Shown: positions 42,090 through 51,683 of the stretch, piece by piece | How positions within the stretch are numbered: the stretch's first letter is position 1 | Layout: each line of letters opens with the position of its first letter | Assembly: GCA_019638385.1 (NCBI GenBank) | Contig: JAHBTW010000025.1 | Coordinates: forward strand, 1 to 58,567 | Direction of reading: 5' to 3' | DNA length: 58,567 bases | From: Saprospiraceae bacterium | Lineage (GTDB): Bacteria; Bacteroidota; Bacteroidia; Chitinophagales; Saprospiraceae | Position numbers and translations under genes: made by a program | Notes under the pieces: generated by a model | Told to the model about the DNA's origin: nothing | What the model saw: the letters and a program-made list of their open reading frames with translations, nothing else | Databases searched by the model: none

Positions 42090-42171
42090 AAGGTGGGATC
42101 CCGCAGGATGCGGGAAGTCCTACCTTCGGTACTGTAGGGATGGTATCCTTTCAAAGGATACCATCCCTACA
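42090..42171. repeat. Two hairpins and a partial tRNA 3'-end copy between the tRNA genes
   Basis: AGTCCTACCTTCGGTAC (42116-42132) repeats the 3' end of tRNA-Leu(CAA) at 42061-42077 with one difference. It is preceded by a hairpin with core CCCGC/GCGGG (42100-42114). It is followed by a perfect 18-bp stem (42133-42150 with 42154-42171) with a 3-base loop. The tRNA copy plus hairpins resembles a leftover of an excised element or a processing/terminator structure. Confidence 0.6.
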
Positions 42172-42188
42172 ATCCCTGTAATCCATCC

Positions 42189-42272
42189 GCCGAAGTGGCG
42201 AAACTGGCAGACGCGCACGTTTCAGGGGCGTGTTCCCGCAAGGGAGTGCGGGTTCGACCCCCGCCTTCGGCA
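42189..42272 (+). tRNA. tRNA-Leu (anticodon CAG)
   Basis: An 84-base type II tRNA. The acceptor GCCGAAG/CTTCGGC is perfect, with discriminator A. The anticodon loop TTCAGGG between CACGT and GCGTG gives CAG. A long variable arm (GTTCCCGCAAGGGAGT) and the T-arm GCGGG TTCGACC CCCGC are present. CCA is not encoded. It follows tRNA-Leu(CAA) by 112 bases. Confidence 0.94.
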
Positions 42273-42285
42273 CTGCCTCAGAAAA

Positions 42286-42320
42286 GCCTCCGGATCATAT
42301 CCGGGGGCTTTTTCTTTTTT
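42286..42320 (+). terminator. Rho-independent terminator of the tRNA genes
   Basis: A 10-bp stem with one wobble, GCCTCCGGAT/ATCCGGGGGC (42286-42295 with 42299-42308), followed by TTTTTCTTTTTT. It also overlaps the end of the convergent gene whose stop is at 42319. Confidence 0.85.
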
Positions 42321-43737
42321 AACTTAGCTCCTCAATTTTCTCTTGCAGCCAATTCAAGCTGGCCACATTGCCGGTGGTAGCAATTTCCTCCTTCAGCTTC
42401 TGCAAAGCCTTGTCGTCGCCGGGCATGATGCGGGTGAGTTTTTTGGTAAATTTGATGAGGTTTTTATAGTTCTCTTTTCTGTCTTTCGGTATATTGTTCT
42501 GCCGGTTGATGTAGGTGCGAAGGCTGTCGAAAAGTGAATACAGGGGCTCCAGTTCGTCGGTTTCATAATAAGTGGTCAGGAGCATGATTTTTGAGTTGAG
42601 GTTATAGGACACATCTTCGTATTCCACGTTGCGCAATTGCTCAATGACCTTGTCGTATTTTTTTTGGTAAAAGTATAGCTGGGCCAAATTATAGGTAACA
42701 GCATTTTCCCGGTATGCTTCCGGTATTTTTCGGCTGTAGGTCATGATGAAGTTTTCCGTCCAATCGTATCGGCCCAAGCGATTGGCAATCACGACAATAT
42801 TCCGGAAAGTCCAGGGAGAAAGCTCGTCATTGACAAATATTATTTCTTTGTTAATGAGGTCATTGTAAAGGTCAAAAAGTTCTTCATTGAACTGAAGATT
42901 GCCGTGGTTGATCTGTCGGATACAATAATTGATTGCCGAATAATATATGGTAAGTGCTTCGTCTTTGGGAAACATAAGGCCGTACTGATCGAGCAATTCT
43001 TTGAGCTTAAAATAATGTTCAAACTTATCCTGCTCGGAAACGGTGCGGAAAATTTGAAAATAAACGGCAACGGAAGGCGTATCCCGGTAGTCATTGTGAC
43101 GGAGGTGTTCGACGATTTCGTCAATGAGTTTCACCTTGTATTCTTGCGAAACAAAATGTTGTTGGGTGAGCACAGAGGAGTAAATCCTCAATTTTTCCGC
43201 CAGATAGAAGGCGTCCAAGTTGTTGGCTATTTCTTCCACATTGGTGCGCTCGCCCCTTTTGGTTTCATACTCCATCATGTAGTAGTAATTCAGCTCGATG
43301 AGGTACTGCTGCAGATGGTGCTGCGCATGGCGAAAGGGCTGATCCTGTGAGAGTCGTCGGGCCGTTTTCATGGTACTGTTGTACAACTTTTCCATCTTCT
43401 TTTTGCCGACGGCCAGGATGAGATCGGAAGCCTGTTGGACCGGGTTGGATTCATAGATTTGCTGGCACAAAAAACCCTCTACCAACTTCAGGAGGTCCGA
43501 ATAATATTTGCGAAAACGGACATCGTCGTAGGGAGGGGGGAGCATCAACAATTTCCACACGTTTTCTCTTTCAAAATCCTTGTTTTTTTCACTGTTCACA
43601 TCGGTTGCCAGCAGTTCGAAAAGAGCCACAAGGGTTTGATTTTTATTGAAATAAGGAGACTGCAAATACTTGCGCAAGCGATTCTGTTCATACTTGTCAA
43701 AATGTTCTAAAATTGAATACAATTTGGTGTTGCGCAT
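42319..43737 (-). CDS. Conserved-looking alpha-helical protein of unknown function
   Basis: A 472-aa protein without signal peptide or membrane segment, almost entirely helical. It starts MRNTKLYSILEHFDKYEQNRLRKYLQSPYF and contains repeated helix pairs with aromatic and charged residues (AVTYNLAQLYFYQKKYDKVIEQL looks like a TPR helix pair near residue 360). The middle is rich in Tyr, Asn and Gln. I do not recognise a named family; a TPR-like scaffold is the best description. It faces the tRNA genes and shares their terminator region. It diverges from the T9SS gene at 43824 with 86 bases between starts. Confidence 0.75.
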   Translation of the reverse strand: MRNTKLYSILEHFDKYEQNRLRKYLQSPYFNKNQTLVALFELLATDVNSEKNKDFERENVWKLLMLPPPYDDVRFRKYYSDLLKLVEGFLCQQIYESNPVQQASDLILAVGKKKMEKLYNSTMKTARRLSQDQPFRHAQHHLQQYLIELNYYYMMEYETKRGERTNVEEIANNLDAFYLAEKLRIYSSVLTQQHFVSQEYKVKLIDEIVEHLRHNDYRDTPSVAVYFQIFRTVSEQDKFEHYFKLKELLDQYGLMFPKDEALTIYYSAINYCIRQINHGNLQFNEELFDLYNDLINKEIIFVNDELSPWTFRNIVVIANRLGRYDWTENFIMTYSRKIPEAYRENAVTYNLAQLYFYQKKYDKVIEQLRNVEYEDVSYNLNSKIMLLTTYYETDELEPLYSLFDSLRTYINRQNNIPKDRKENYKNLIKFTKKLTRIMPGDDKALQKLKEEIATTGNVASLNWLQEKIEELS

Positions 43738-43823
43738 TTGAACTATTTTTTAGTAACTTGCGCCAAATTTAGCGCATACTTGAGAGAACTTTTTTACCAC
43801 GCAATGAAGAAAATCCACGAACC

Positions 43824-46319
43824 ATGAATGTGTCTTTACAAAAGATTCTTTATCAATTACTTATACTGGCAGTGCCGCTCTTGGTTAGCGGCCAGACGAG
43901 TATTCTGCTCGAAACCATAGAAGGGCTTCCGGTCGAGTATAATTTCACTTCCTCGCCCATGCCGCCCGGAACTTCCGTGGCGCCCACCCACGGAACGCAT
44001 ACTTTGGTCGCTTCTGGTGCTCTCAACAACTACTTGCTCACTTACACGCCGAACGACGGTTTCATCGGTCAGGATTTTATTCGCCTTACCCGCTGGACCT
44101 GCCCCATTATTTCCCAATGTTTTCAGTACTTAGACGTTTACATCACGGTAGTACCGGCACAAGTAAGAGCTTACCAGGACAATGTAGTAACAAATATCAA
44201 TACGCCCGTAACAATCAATGTACTGAGTAATGATTACAGTAGCAGAGGCATACTGGTACTCAACAGTATTTCCTCGGCTAACAATGGTGCTGCGAGTTTC
44301 ACTCAGGGCGCTTCAAGCATCGTATTTACGCCTGCGCCCGATTTTGAAGGGGTTGCGTTTTTAAACTACATCGTGTGTGATGATGAAAACAACTGCGACA
44401 ACGGCAATGTGAGTATTCACGTTAGAGGCATCTCTCCTCCGGCCACCGATACGGTGCATATCTTTACACACAAAAACACCGCGCAGGTGGTGCTCATACC
44501 GCCCGGATTCCAGCGCATCTCCGGTCCGGGCTCCGGAACCTATACCGATGCCGGGACAGAATTGCCGGAATACAAACCAAACAATAATTTTACAGGGTTT
44601 GATTATATCACCTACTCGGACGGCGCCCGGCAGATTGTAGCTCAGATTCGCGTCCTGAACACGAATTTCAATCAGTTTGCTAAAGACGATGTAGCCTACA
44701 CTACTCCCGGCGTTTCTGTGGAGTTCAATGTGTTGGAAAATGACGCTTTCGGCACTTCCGCCATTATGTTTTCCATCGTGCAGCAGCCGGCGAACGGAAC
44801 GCTGGTGGTCGGTCCCGAAAATGGATTAGTTGTATATATTCCCAATGCGGGCTTTTCCGGTACGGATAAATTCAAGTACTCCTCTCGTCGGCCTTTCGGC
44901 GCGGGTAATCTGGAAACGGCTACCGCCACGGTTTATGTGAGCAATTTTGAGCCCTCCTCCGCAACCTACTACATGAATACGCCCAAGGCGACGCCTTTGG
45001 TCATCGGCAACAATGTACCTGTTCCCAATTTTCAGTTCACGGTGATAGATAACCCCGATTTCGGTCAGGTACTCATTCTTCCGGGAGCCGTTGATACGAT
45101 CATTTATGGAAGGCAAATTCAGGGGTACAACATGGTGATTTATGTGCCCAATAGTGACGCGACCGACGAATCGGATGAATTTGAATTGGTCTATTGCGTT
45201 ACTGCTAATGCCTCCGGCGCCGGCTGTAGCTTTACGCGAACGGTAAAGATTGAAATCGAAATCCTCGACATCGGGACAGGTGATGAGCCGATGTGTTTCG
45301 GAGATTGCATCTGGACGGGCGATACGAATTTCGACGGCGTTGTCAATATGGAAGATTTACTGCCCATCGGTTGGTATATGGGAGAAGCCGGCATTCCACG
45401 CGCCGACAATAATCCCGCTCTCTGGTATGGCAAGTACGCCAATAACTGGGACAATCCCTTTGCTGACTTCTATGTTGATTTGAAGCATTTGGATGCTGAC
45501 GGAAATGGCTATGTCTCTGCGCATGATACGGCTGCCATTCATAACTTCTACGGCCGGACGCACGCGATCGTTGCCAATAAAGCTCCGCAGTCTGAATACA
45601 CCATCAACCTGACCGGGAATCTTTTTGCCGGACCGGGCGATGTGGTGGAACTAAACATGATTCTCGGATCAACAGACCAACCGGCACTCAATGTGTATGG
45701 CCTTACTTTTCCGTTTGCCTATTATCCCGGGCTTTTCGTTCCGGAGAGTGTTCAGGTTGAATTCTCACACCGCAGTTGGTTAGCCTACAATTCTCCAATC
45801 CTTTTTATGAACCGCAACGACATGGGCGGGCTGCTGGAAACCGGATTCACCCGTACCACCGGAGTTTCTGCGAGTGGTCACGGCGTAATCGGTACAGTGC
45901 GCCTGATCATTGAAGATGACCTCACCGGCATCCGCCAGAGTGATGAAATGCTATCGGTGGAAGTCGGCGGAGGTACCTCTACCATGATGAACGCCGCAGG
46001 GCAGACAGTCGGCGTTGAAATCGGCAAGGCGAACATCCGAATCCGTTATCACAACGTGGAAGAACCGCTGACACCCGATGATTTGAAAGTATGGCCCAAC
46101 CCCGTCGGTGATTACCTCAATGTACACCTCAACGGAGGTAAGGATTTCAGCCGGATTGTGGTGTACAACCTCATGGGGCAGATGGTGTATAACACCGGCA
46201 ACATGCAGGCCCGCAATGCCCAAATCGGCGTGGGGCATCTTCCCAATGGTATATATGTACTCAGCGTACAAACGCCCGACGGACCGGTCAACAAAAAAAT
46301 TGAAGTAATCAAAAAATAG
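43824..46319 (+). CDS. T9SS type A protein with Ig-like repeats, dockerin-like EF-hands and cohesin-like domain
   Basis: An 831-aa secreted protein with a signal peptide at residues 1-23 (ending VSGQ). Several cadherin/Ig-like modules follow: NTPVTINVLSNDYSSRGILVLNS, FTPAPDFEGVAFLNYIVCDDENNC and PGVSVEFNVLENDAFG with FSGTDKFKY are the VCBS/Big_9 type. A dockerin-like pair of calcium loops lies at ~497 (GDTNFDGVVNMEDL) and ~555 (DADGNGYVSAHD) with a long insert containing WYGKYANNWD. A cohesin-like beta domain then runs ~585-710 (GDVVELNMILGSTDQPALNVYGLTFPFAYYPGLF). The type A sorting domain ends the protein (VWPNPVGDYLNVHL, VYNLMGQMV, GIYVLSV). The C-terminal half is a paralogue of that in the 29620 gene. 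Confidence 0.82.
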   Translation: MNVSLQKILYQLLILAVPLLVSGQTSILLETIEGLPVEYNFTSSPMPPGTSVAPTHGTHTLVASGALNNYLLTYTPNDGFIGQDFIRLTRWTCPIISQCFQYLDVYITVVPAQVRAYQDNVVTNINTPVTINVLSNDYSSRGILVLNSISSANNGAASFTQGASSIVFTPAPDFEGVAFLNYIVCDDENNCDNGNVSIHVRGISPPATDTVHIFTHKNTAQVVLIPPGFQRISGPGSGTYTDAGTELPEYKPNNNFTGFDYITYSDGARQIVAQIRVLNTNFNQFAKDDVAYTTPGVSVEFNVLENDAFGTSAIMFSIVQQPANGTLVVGPENGLVVYIPNAGFSGTDKFKYSSRRPFGAGNLETATATVYVSNFEPSSATYYMNTPKATPLVIGNNVPVPNFQFTVIDNPDFGQVLILPGAVDTIIYGRQIQGYNMVIYVPNSDATDESDEFELVYCVTANASGAGCSFTRTVKIEIEILDIGTGDEPMCFGDCIWTGDTNFDGVVNMEDLLPIGWYMGEAGIPRADNNPALWYGKYANNWDNPFADFYVDLKHLDADGNGYVSAHDTAAIHNFYGRTHAIVANKAPQSEYTINLTGNLFAGPGDVVELNMILGSTDQPALNVYGLTFPFAYYPGLFVPESVQVEFSHRSWLAYNSPILFMNRNDMGGLLETGFTRTTGVSASGHGVIGTVRLIIEDDLTGIRQSDEMLSVEVGGGTSTMMNAAGQTVGVEIGKANIRIRYHNVEEPLTPDDLKVWPNPVGDYLNVHLNGGKDFSRIVVYNLMGQMVYNTGNMQARNAQIGVGHLPNGIYVLSVQTPDGPVNKKIEVIKK

Positions 46320-46434
46320 TTACTTCATATACAAACTTTCACACTATATTAGCGGCTGCAATCGTTTAAGGGCTGCAAAACAACAATCGGATTTTCTTTT
46401 TTTTCATATTCGTGGAATTATAATCATTGCTAGT

Positions 46435-46467
46435 AAGTCGCATCATTTTGGTGCGACTTCTTTTTTT
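46435..46467 (+). terminator. Rho-independent terminator of the 43824 gene
   Basis: An 8-bp perfect stem AAGTCGCA/TGCGACTT (46435-46442 with 46452-46459) followed by C and seven T. It lies 115 bases past the stop at 46319 and just before the convergent glycosyltransferase gene. Confidence 0.8.
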
Positions 46468-46479
46468 ATAGCAATCTCG

Positions 46480-47949
46480 TCACTCCATTATATATAGCAG
46501 CCGGCAGGGCGCGTATTCCGCTTCTACCCTGACGCGATGGGCTGATGTCACTCGCTCTTCTTTTTCGCTGTTGCACACCATTATATAAGTGCCTTTTTGG
46601 AAACCCGTTTCGGGGTAATAAACAGCGACCGAAATATCGTAACCGCTTTTGTCATTCAGCAACCTCGCCGTGAAACCGACCTGTCCGTTGTATTCGTAAC
46701 AATATACCGTGTATTGTTTTAAATCGGGGCGCTCCGCTTTTAATTTGCGTATGAAAGGTTGGTAATACTCTTCGGAGGAAGCTGGGGCAGCGGTGGAAAA
46801 GGTTTTTATCCCTTGAAAATAAACGGTTGCGAAAACAAGCAGTAGCGCAGCGATCGCTATGCCTTGCTTTAGCGGCGTGGTTTTCCATTGAGATACCAAC
46901 GCTGCGACCGCGCTGCCGGCCATGAGTGCAGCCACCGGATACAGAGGGGCATCGTACCAGGATAACTTTGTGGTGGAAAATGTAATCAGCAAAAAATGAC
47001 AGAGGAAGCTCAACCAAAGTAGCATGCCGAAGTTCCTAAATGCCTGTGATGAAGTCTTGACGGTAAGGTACAAATGCAGCGGGAGTAGGAAGAACCACGG
47101 AAAGAACCGCTTGTCGAAGAACTCGCCGAGGTAGTAGTTCCAGGCCAGTTGATGTCCATCCTGCACCTTGACATAGCGCCCCAACACCGTATCCGATTCA
47201 TACTGCCAAAAACCCGGGAAAGCGCTTTCCATCCGAAGATAATACAAGCCGATGCCCGCAGCGACTGCGGTTGCTACGATCCAGGTAAACGGGTCGCGCA
47301 ACAGCACGGCCAATTTGCCATTGAGCAAAAGGAACAGCAAAAATGCCGGGCAAAAAGCGAACGCAAAAAAGCTCTTGGTCAGGAACCCCAAAAACAAGCT
47401 GAGGCCGAGCAAGGCGATATACAGGCGTTGCCGGGGCCGGTCTGCTGTTTGGGCAAGGAAAAAACAGGAAAAAAGTCCCCCCGTCATCAGGAGGAGCAGT
47501 ATGGCATCGTGATCGCCGGTGCGGGCCACATGGTCGCGCAGGAATCCGGGCGATGCAATCAAAATCAAGCCGGCAACCACTCCGGCGGCGGTGTTTCGGA
47601 TGGCCCGGTTGCCGAGTATAAAAACCAAGGCCGGCAACAATGAAGAAAAAACGGCCACCGGCAAACGCAGCGCCCATTCGGAATACCCAAACCAGCGGAA
47701 GGATAGTGCCTGAAACCAGGTGCCGAACGGCGGTTTGAGATTGCGGTAAAAAGTGATGCCCGGAAAGTAATCAAAGTTGGAGAGGAAGGCCCCCTTTTCA
47801 GCCATGTAGTAGGCCCGCATGGCAAACAGCGATTCGTCCCACAGGCGGAGAGGGGCGTCTCCAAGCCGGTAAAATAATGGGAATATTGCCATGCCGAAAC
47901 ATAGAATAACCAAGCCCCGCCGGAGAAAAACTTTTTTTGAAAGCATCAA
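46480..47949 (-). CDS. GT39-type (ArnT/PMT-like) membrane glycosyltransferase
   Basis: A 489-aa integral membrane enzyme. The catalytic acidic pair of the GT-C fold is D38-E39 (LRLWDESLFA) in the first outer loop, followed by the LKPPFGTW block. About 10-12 hydrophobic segments span the rest (VAVFSSLLPALVFILG, VVAGLILIAS, FLTKSFFAFAFCPAFLLFLLL and others), ending in a soluble C-terminal domain from ~390 (EEYYQPFIRKLKAERPDLKQ). Such enzymes take a sugar from a polyprenyl phosphate carrier and attach it to protein or lipid on the outer face of the inner membrane. The acceptor is unknown. It stands alone between surface-protein genes. Confidence 0.88.
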   Translation of the reverse strand: MMLSKKVFLRRGLVILCFGMAIFPLFYRLGDAPLRLWDESLFAMRAYYMAEKGAFLSNFDYFPGITFYRNLKPPFGTWFQALSFRWFGYSEWALRLPVAVFSSLLPALVFILGNRAIRNTAAGVVAGLILIASPGFLRDHVARTGDHDAILLLLMTGGLFSCFFLAQTADRPRQRLYIALLGLSLFLGFLTKSFFAFAFCPAFLLFLLLNGKLAVLLRDPFTWIVATAVAAGIGLYYLRMESAFPGFWQYESDTVLGRYVKVQDGHQLAWNYYLGEFFDKRFFPWFFLLPLHLYLTVKTSSQAFRNFGMLLWLSFLCHFLLITFSTTKLSWYDAPLYPVAALMAGSAVAALVSQWKTTPLKQGIAIAALLLVFATVYFQGIKTFSTAAPASSEEYYQPFIRKLKAERPDLKQYTVYCYEYNGQVGFTARLLNDKSGYDISVAVYYPETGFQKGTYIMVCNSEKEERVTSAHRVRVEAEYAPCRLLYIME

Positions 47950-48124
47950 TATCCGATTGTGGCGATGAAATTACGCAAACCTGAAAAACTAAACCCCACC
48001 TATGGGGCGTTATGTGTCTGCTTTTTCTGATACGCCGGCCACACAGCGCCGTTTTTGAGCAACTGTTTCACTTCTTTCTCGCCGTGCTTTAGCGGTTTGC
48101 ACTAAGCATTTACCGGATAATTTC

Positions 48125-48132
48125 TACTTTTG
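48125..48132 (+). promoter_or_regulatory. -7 element (TACTTTTG) upstream of the 48150 gene
   Basis: Matches TAnnTTTG, 18 bases before the ATG at 48150. Confidence 0.5.
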
Positions 48133-48149
48133 AACAAACTACTTTGCTC

Positions 48150-51100
48150 ATGCGATTTTCCTTTACCCACGCAGTCTTTTTTCCTCTCGTCTTTTTTATT
48201 TCCTCACTTTTTTCTTTAGCGGGAGCACAGGTCCAGGTACAGGTCACCATCAACAGCGGCGCCTCTACTACTACCTGCACCGATATATTCTTTTCGCCCG
48301 ACCCTATGTGGCGCGTCAATATCGAAAACAACGGTTGGGCGACTTACCCGCGCATAGGCAACTGTTTCACCGCATTGCCCAATGTGCAATACACCGCCGA
48401 CTATGATTGCCCCGCCGACGTGCCGGCCCAATTGCAGTTGTGTTATCGGGCTTTTGAAAACGACGGACTGCCGTTCACTTGCCAAATCGTAGAAGATTGC
48501 AGTGAAACCATTTGCGAGATGTTTACCATACCTGCTTCCGGCAGCGCCGATTATACGCTCAGCCTGCCGGGAGGATTGAGTTCCGGCGGTAGCGTCAATT
48601 TTACCGTTACCACTACGCTGTCCCCAACCGTTGCTTATGACAATATATGTACGCCGATTGATTTGGGAACGCTCAGCTTCGGCCAAACATTGGGCGATGC
48701 AAACCTCGGCCTCTATCACAACCGCTGTGCCACCTCGCTCAATGAGCCTAACCCATTAGCCAATATGCCCGGTTGGAATAACGAATACGGCGTGTGGTTT
48801 ACCTTCACTACCGACGACAATCCCAGTTCGTTGATCATTCTGGAAGCCCGCGACGACCCCGAGAATAGCGGAGACAACATGGACACCCAAATCGCGGTAT
48901 ATACCTCCTCCGACAACACCTGCACCGGAACGATGAGCTTCGTGCGCGCCGTAGCCGATTGGAGCAGCTCCGATAGCCGCCTTGATCTGTGGTGTCCGCT
49001 TCCCAATACTACCTACTTCGTTCTTCTTGACGGCGATTTTATTGTGCCGGACGGCTATCAGGGCGTATTCGGATTTCAGGTCACGAGCGTGGGTGTGGAA
49101 GAAGCAGCCGATGAAGCCTGCGATGCAGAAGACTTGGGCGAGGTGCCGGTCGGAGGTATGGTGAGCACACCTGCTCAACGCGCCAATTTCTGTGCCACGA
49201 ATGTAAGCGACCCTTTTGTGCCGGCTTTTTCGGTACAAACTTCCGTATGGTTCCGGTTTGTAGCGCCGCCCTCCGGCCATGTTATCATTGACGGCATCAG
49301 CGATACGCAAATCGCTCCATGGGCTATTCAGTTGGCATTGTTTGCTTCAAGCGACGGGACCTGCGCCGGTACCTTACTACACGTTGCGAGCCGGTTCGAC
49401 GGCAGCGCCAATGATGAGCGCCTGCAAGTGAGTTGCCTCTATCCCGGTGAACCCTACTGGGTTATGTTTGATGGATTCGGCGCCGGCGGCCGGGGCATTT
49501 TTTCACTCAGCATACAAGATGCGGGCGATATAACCCCGGTGACCGACCAGGATGTGACGATATGCACCGGAGCGAGTTTTGCCGTAGGCTCTTCTGTTTA
49601 CACCCAATCCGGCAGTTATACAGACCGCATACAGCTTTTTGCCGGCTGCGATAGCATCATCAACACCACATTAACGGTACTACCGCCCATTAATCTGGCC
49701 CTCACACAGGTATTGCCCGCTTTCGGCTTGGGATCCAACAACGGCATTGCCACCGCTACGGCGAGCGGCGGTACGGGTAATTTTACTTACCAATGGTGCA
49801 ACGGCGAAACGGGTAGCCAGGCACTATCCTTGCCCGGCGATCAGACCTGTAGCGTAACGGTAACAGACGGTTTCGGCTGTACGCAGGTTGAAAGTGTTTT
49901 TATTCAACAAGTTTTGCCGTTGCAGCCGGTTTCGGTTGGAAGCACCCTGTTGTGTGCAGGCGATGCCAACGGATTCATCACCTTCTCGGTAAATGAGGGG
50001 TATGCCCCTTATCAATACAACTGGCAAAGAATCGGTGGAGGCCCCAGCGGTACCGGTGTTATCAATGCTGAAGGGCAGGAGGTTATCATCACCGGGTTGA
50101 GCGCCGGCTCCTATACCATAACGGTGTCCGACATTTTTGCTCAAAATACTACTACTGCCGTCATTTCGGAACCGCCCGTCTTAGTCGTGGCAATCAACAG
50201 TATAGACAGCGCCTCCTGTTTCAGCTTCTGCGACGGCGCGGTGGAGATTGCGGCATCGGGCGGTACCGGGGCTTATTCGTATGGTTGGAGCGGTCCGCAG
50301 CCGTCCGGACCGTCCATCGCCGGTTTGTGCGCGGGCGCCTATCAGTTCAGCGTGACGGATGCCAATAATTGTCTTACCACCCAAACGATCAACATCGGCG
50401 AACCGGAAGAATTCATTGCCACTGCAAGCGTGGTGCAGCCGGTTTCCTGTTTTGGCGGCAACGACGGGCAAGCTACCGTCACGACCAACGGCACGCCTCA
50501 ATCATACATCTGGAGCAATGGAGATGCTACCGCCCTGGCCGGCCAACTTTTCACCGGCTTTTATGATGTCACGGTTACGAATTTTGACGGTTGTACGGCC
50601 GTCACCAGCATATTTATACCGCAGCCGCCCTCAGCCGTTACGGTTGTGATTGAACAAGACCGGGCGGTGAGTTGCTTCGGCGCGGGCGATGCCATACTGG
50701 CCGCGCGGCCCGGTGGTCCGGGAACAAGTTTTACTTACTTGTGGAACAACGGAACGTTCGAACAGCAAAATACCGGTCTGGCAGCCGGAATGTACAGCGT
50801 AACGGCTACCAATGAAAACGGCTGCGCTGCATCGGCGGAATACCTGCTGGGGCAGCCCGATCCCATTACGGCTACGCTGGAAATAGAGCACGTCAATTGC
50901 CGCAACATCGCCGAAGGCGGCGCCATTTTCGTTGAAAATGTGAGCGGCGGTACCGGCGCCTATTCTTACTCCATAGACGGCGCCGGGTTCGGATCAGCGC
51001 CGCTTTTCACCGGCTTGCAGCCGGGCAGCTTAACGCTGAGCATTCGCGACACGGAAGGTTGTACCTATACGTTCCCTGCCGTAGTAAATGCTCCTCCCGT

Positions 51101-51635
51101 GCTGACGGTTACGCTCGGTGATGACCTGTTGCTTCCGCTCGGCGATTCGGTCGCCTTGCGGGCAGAAACCAACAGCCCCGGTCCGATTTTCACCTGGAGC
51201 GCCTCCGAAGGCGATGATCCGCTGCCCGGCCAAATTGCTGTGGTGAAACCCGTCTATACGACCGCTTACACTGTTACGGTGTTTGACACGATCTCGTTTT
51301 GCTCGGTTTCGGATGTGATTTTGGTCACGGTGGATAAAACGCGCCGGGTATTTGTACCCAATGCTTTTAGTCCGAACGATGACGGAATCAACGACCGGTT
51401 TTATGTTTTCAGCGGCGCAGATGTACACACCATAAGGCAGTTTCGGATATTTGATCGGCGCGGTTCTTTGTTGTTTCAAACCAACGACGGGCAACCCAAC
51501 GACCCCAACAGCGGCTGGGACGGCGCCTTCAAAGGCCAACTGATGCAGACCGGTGTATATGTGTGGTTTGCAGAAATAGAGTTTCAGGACGGCTTGCGGG
51601 AGATATTTAAAGGAGATGTGACGCTGATGCGATGA
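48150..51635 (+). CDS. Large SprB-repeat surface protein, T9SS type B
   Basis: A 1,161-aa secreted protein. The start is the ATG at 48150 (MRFSFTHAVFFPLVFF...SLAGAQ, a clear signal peptide); a TTG two codons earlier is possible. Residues ~30-160 are a cysteine-rich domain. Two related beta modules follow at ~170-320 and ~325-460 (YGVWFTFTTDDNPSSLIIL and TSVWFRFVAPPSGHVIIDG, each ending with YFVLLDG or YWVMFDG). Then come about six SprB-type repeats from ~520 to 970 (SGGTGNFTYQW, GYAPYQYNW, SGGTGAYSYGWSG, SCFGGNDGQATV, SGGTGAYSYSIDG). The type B sorting domain ends it (VPNAFSPNDDGINDRF, FDRRGSLLF, GWDGAFKG, GVYVWFAEIEF). SprB is a gliding adhesin; a similar adhesive role is inferred. The cytochrome gene follows 48 bases later. 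Confidence 0.9.
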   Translation: MRFSFTHAVFFPLVFFISSLFSLAGAQVQVQVTINSGASTTTCTDIFFSPDPMWRVNIENNGWATYPRIGNCFTALPNVQYTADYDCPADVPAQLQLCYRAFENDGLPFTCQIVEDCSETICEMFTIPASGSADYTLSLPGGLSSGGSVNFTVTTTLSPTVAYDNICTPIDLGTLSFGQTLGDANLGLYHNRCATSLNEPNPLANMPGWNNEYGVWFTFTTDDNPSSLIILEARDDPENSGDNMDTQIAVYTSSDNTCTGTMSFVRAVADWSSSDSRLDLWCPLPNTTYFVLLDGDFIVPDGYQGVFGFQVTSVGVEEAADEACDAEDLGEVPVGGMVSTPAQRANFCATNVSDPFVPAFSVQTSVWFRFVAPPSGHVIIDGISDTQIAPWAIQLALFASSDGTCAGTLLHVASRFDGSANDERLQVSCLYPGEPYWVMFDGFGAGGRGIFSLSIQDAGDITPVTDQDVTICTGASFAVGSSVYTQSGSYTDRIQLFAGCDSIINTTLTVLPPINLALTQVLPAFGLGSNNGIATATASGGTGNFTYQWCNGETGSQALSLPGDQTCSVTVTDGFGCTQVESVFIQQVLPLQPVSVGSTLLCAGDANGFITFSVNEGYAPYQYNWQRIGGGPSGTGVINAEGQEVIITGLSAGSYTITVSDIFAQNTTTAVISEPPVLVVAINSIDSASCFSFCDGAVEIAASGGTGAYSYGWSGPQPSGPSIAGLCAGAYQFSVTDANNCLTTQTINIGEPEEFIATASVVQPVSCFGGNDGQATVTTNGTPQSYIWSNGDATALAGQLFTGFYDVTVTNFDGCTAVTSIFIPQPPSAVTVVIEQDRAVSCFGAGDAILAARPGGPGTSFTYLWNNGTFEQQNTGLAAGMYSVTATNENGCAASAEYLLGQPDPITATLEIEHVNCRNIAEGGAIFVENVSGGTGAYSYSIDGAGFGSAPLFTGLQPGSLTLSIRDTEGCTYTFPAVVNAPPVLTVTLGDDLLLPLGDSVALRAETNSPGPIFTWSASEGDDPLPGQIAVVKPVYTTAYTVTVFDTISFCSVSDVILVTVDKTRRVFVPNAFSPNDDGINDRFYVFSGADVHTIRQFRIFDRRGSLLFQTNDGQPNDPNSGWDGAFKGQLMQTGVYVWFAEIEFQDGLREIFKGDVTLMR

Positions 51636-51683
51636 GCATAATCGCTCCTTTTTTGTTTCCTGCTGAGAAACCGCATTTTCAAT

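Noticed and set aside
42061..42132. A third, partial tRNA gene between the two tRNA-Leu genes
   Set aside because: Only the T-arm/acceptor 3' end is duplicated; there is no anticodon or D arm.
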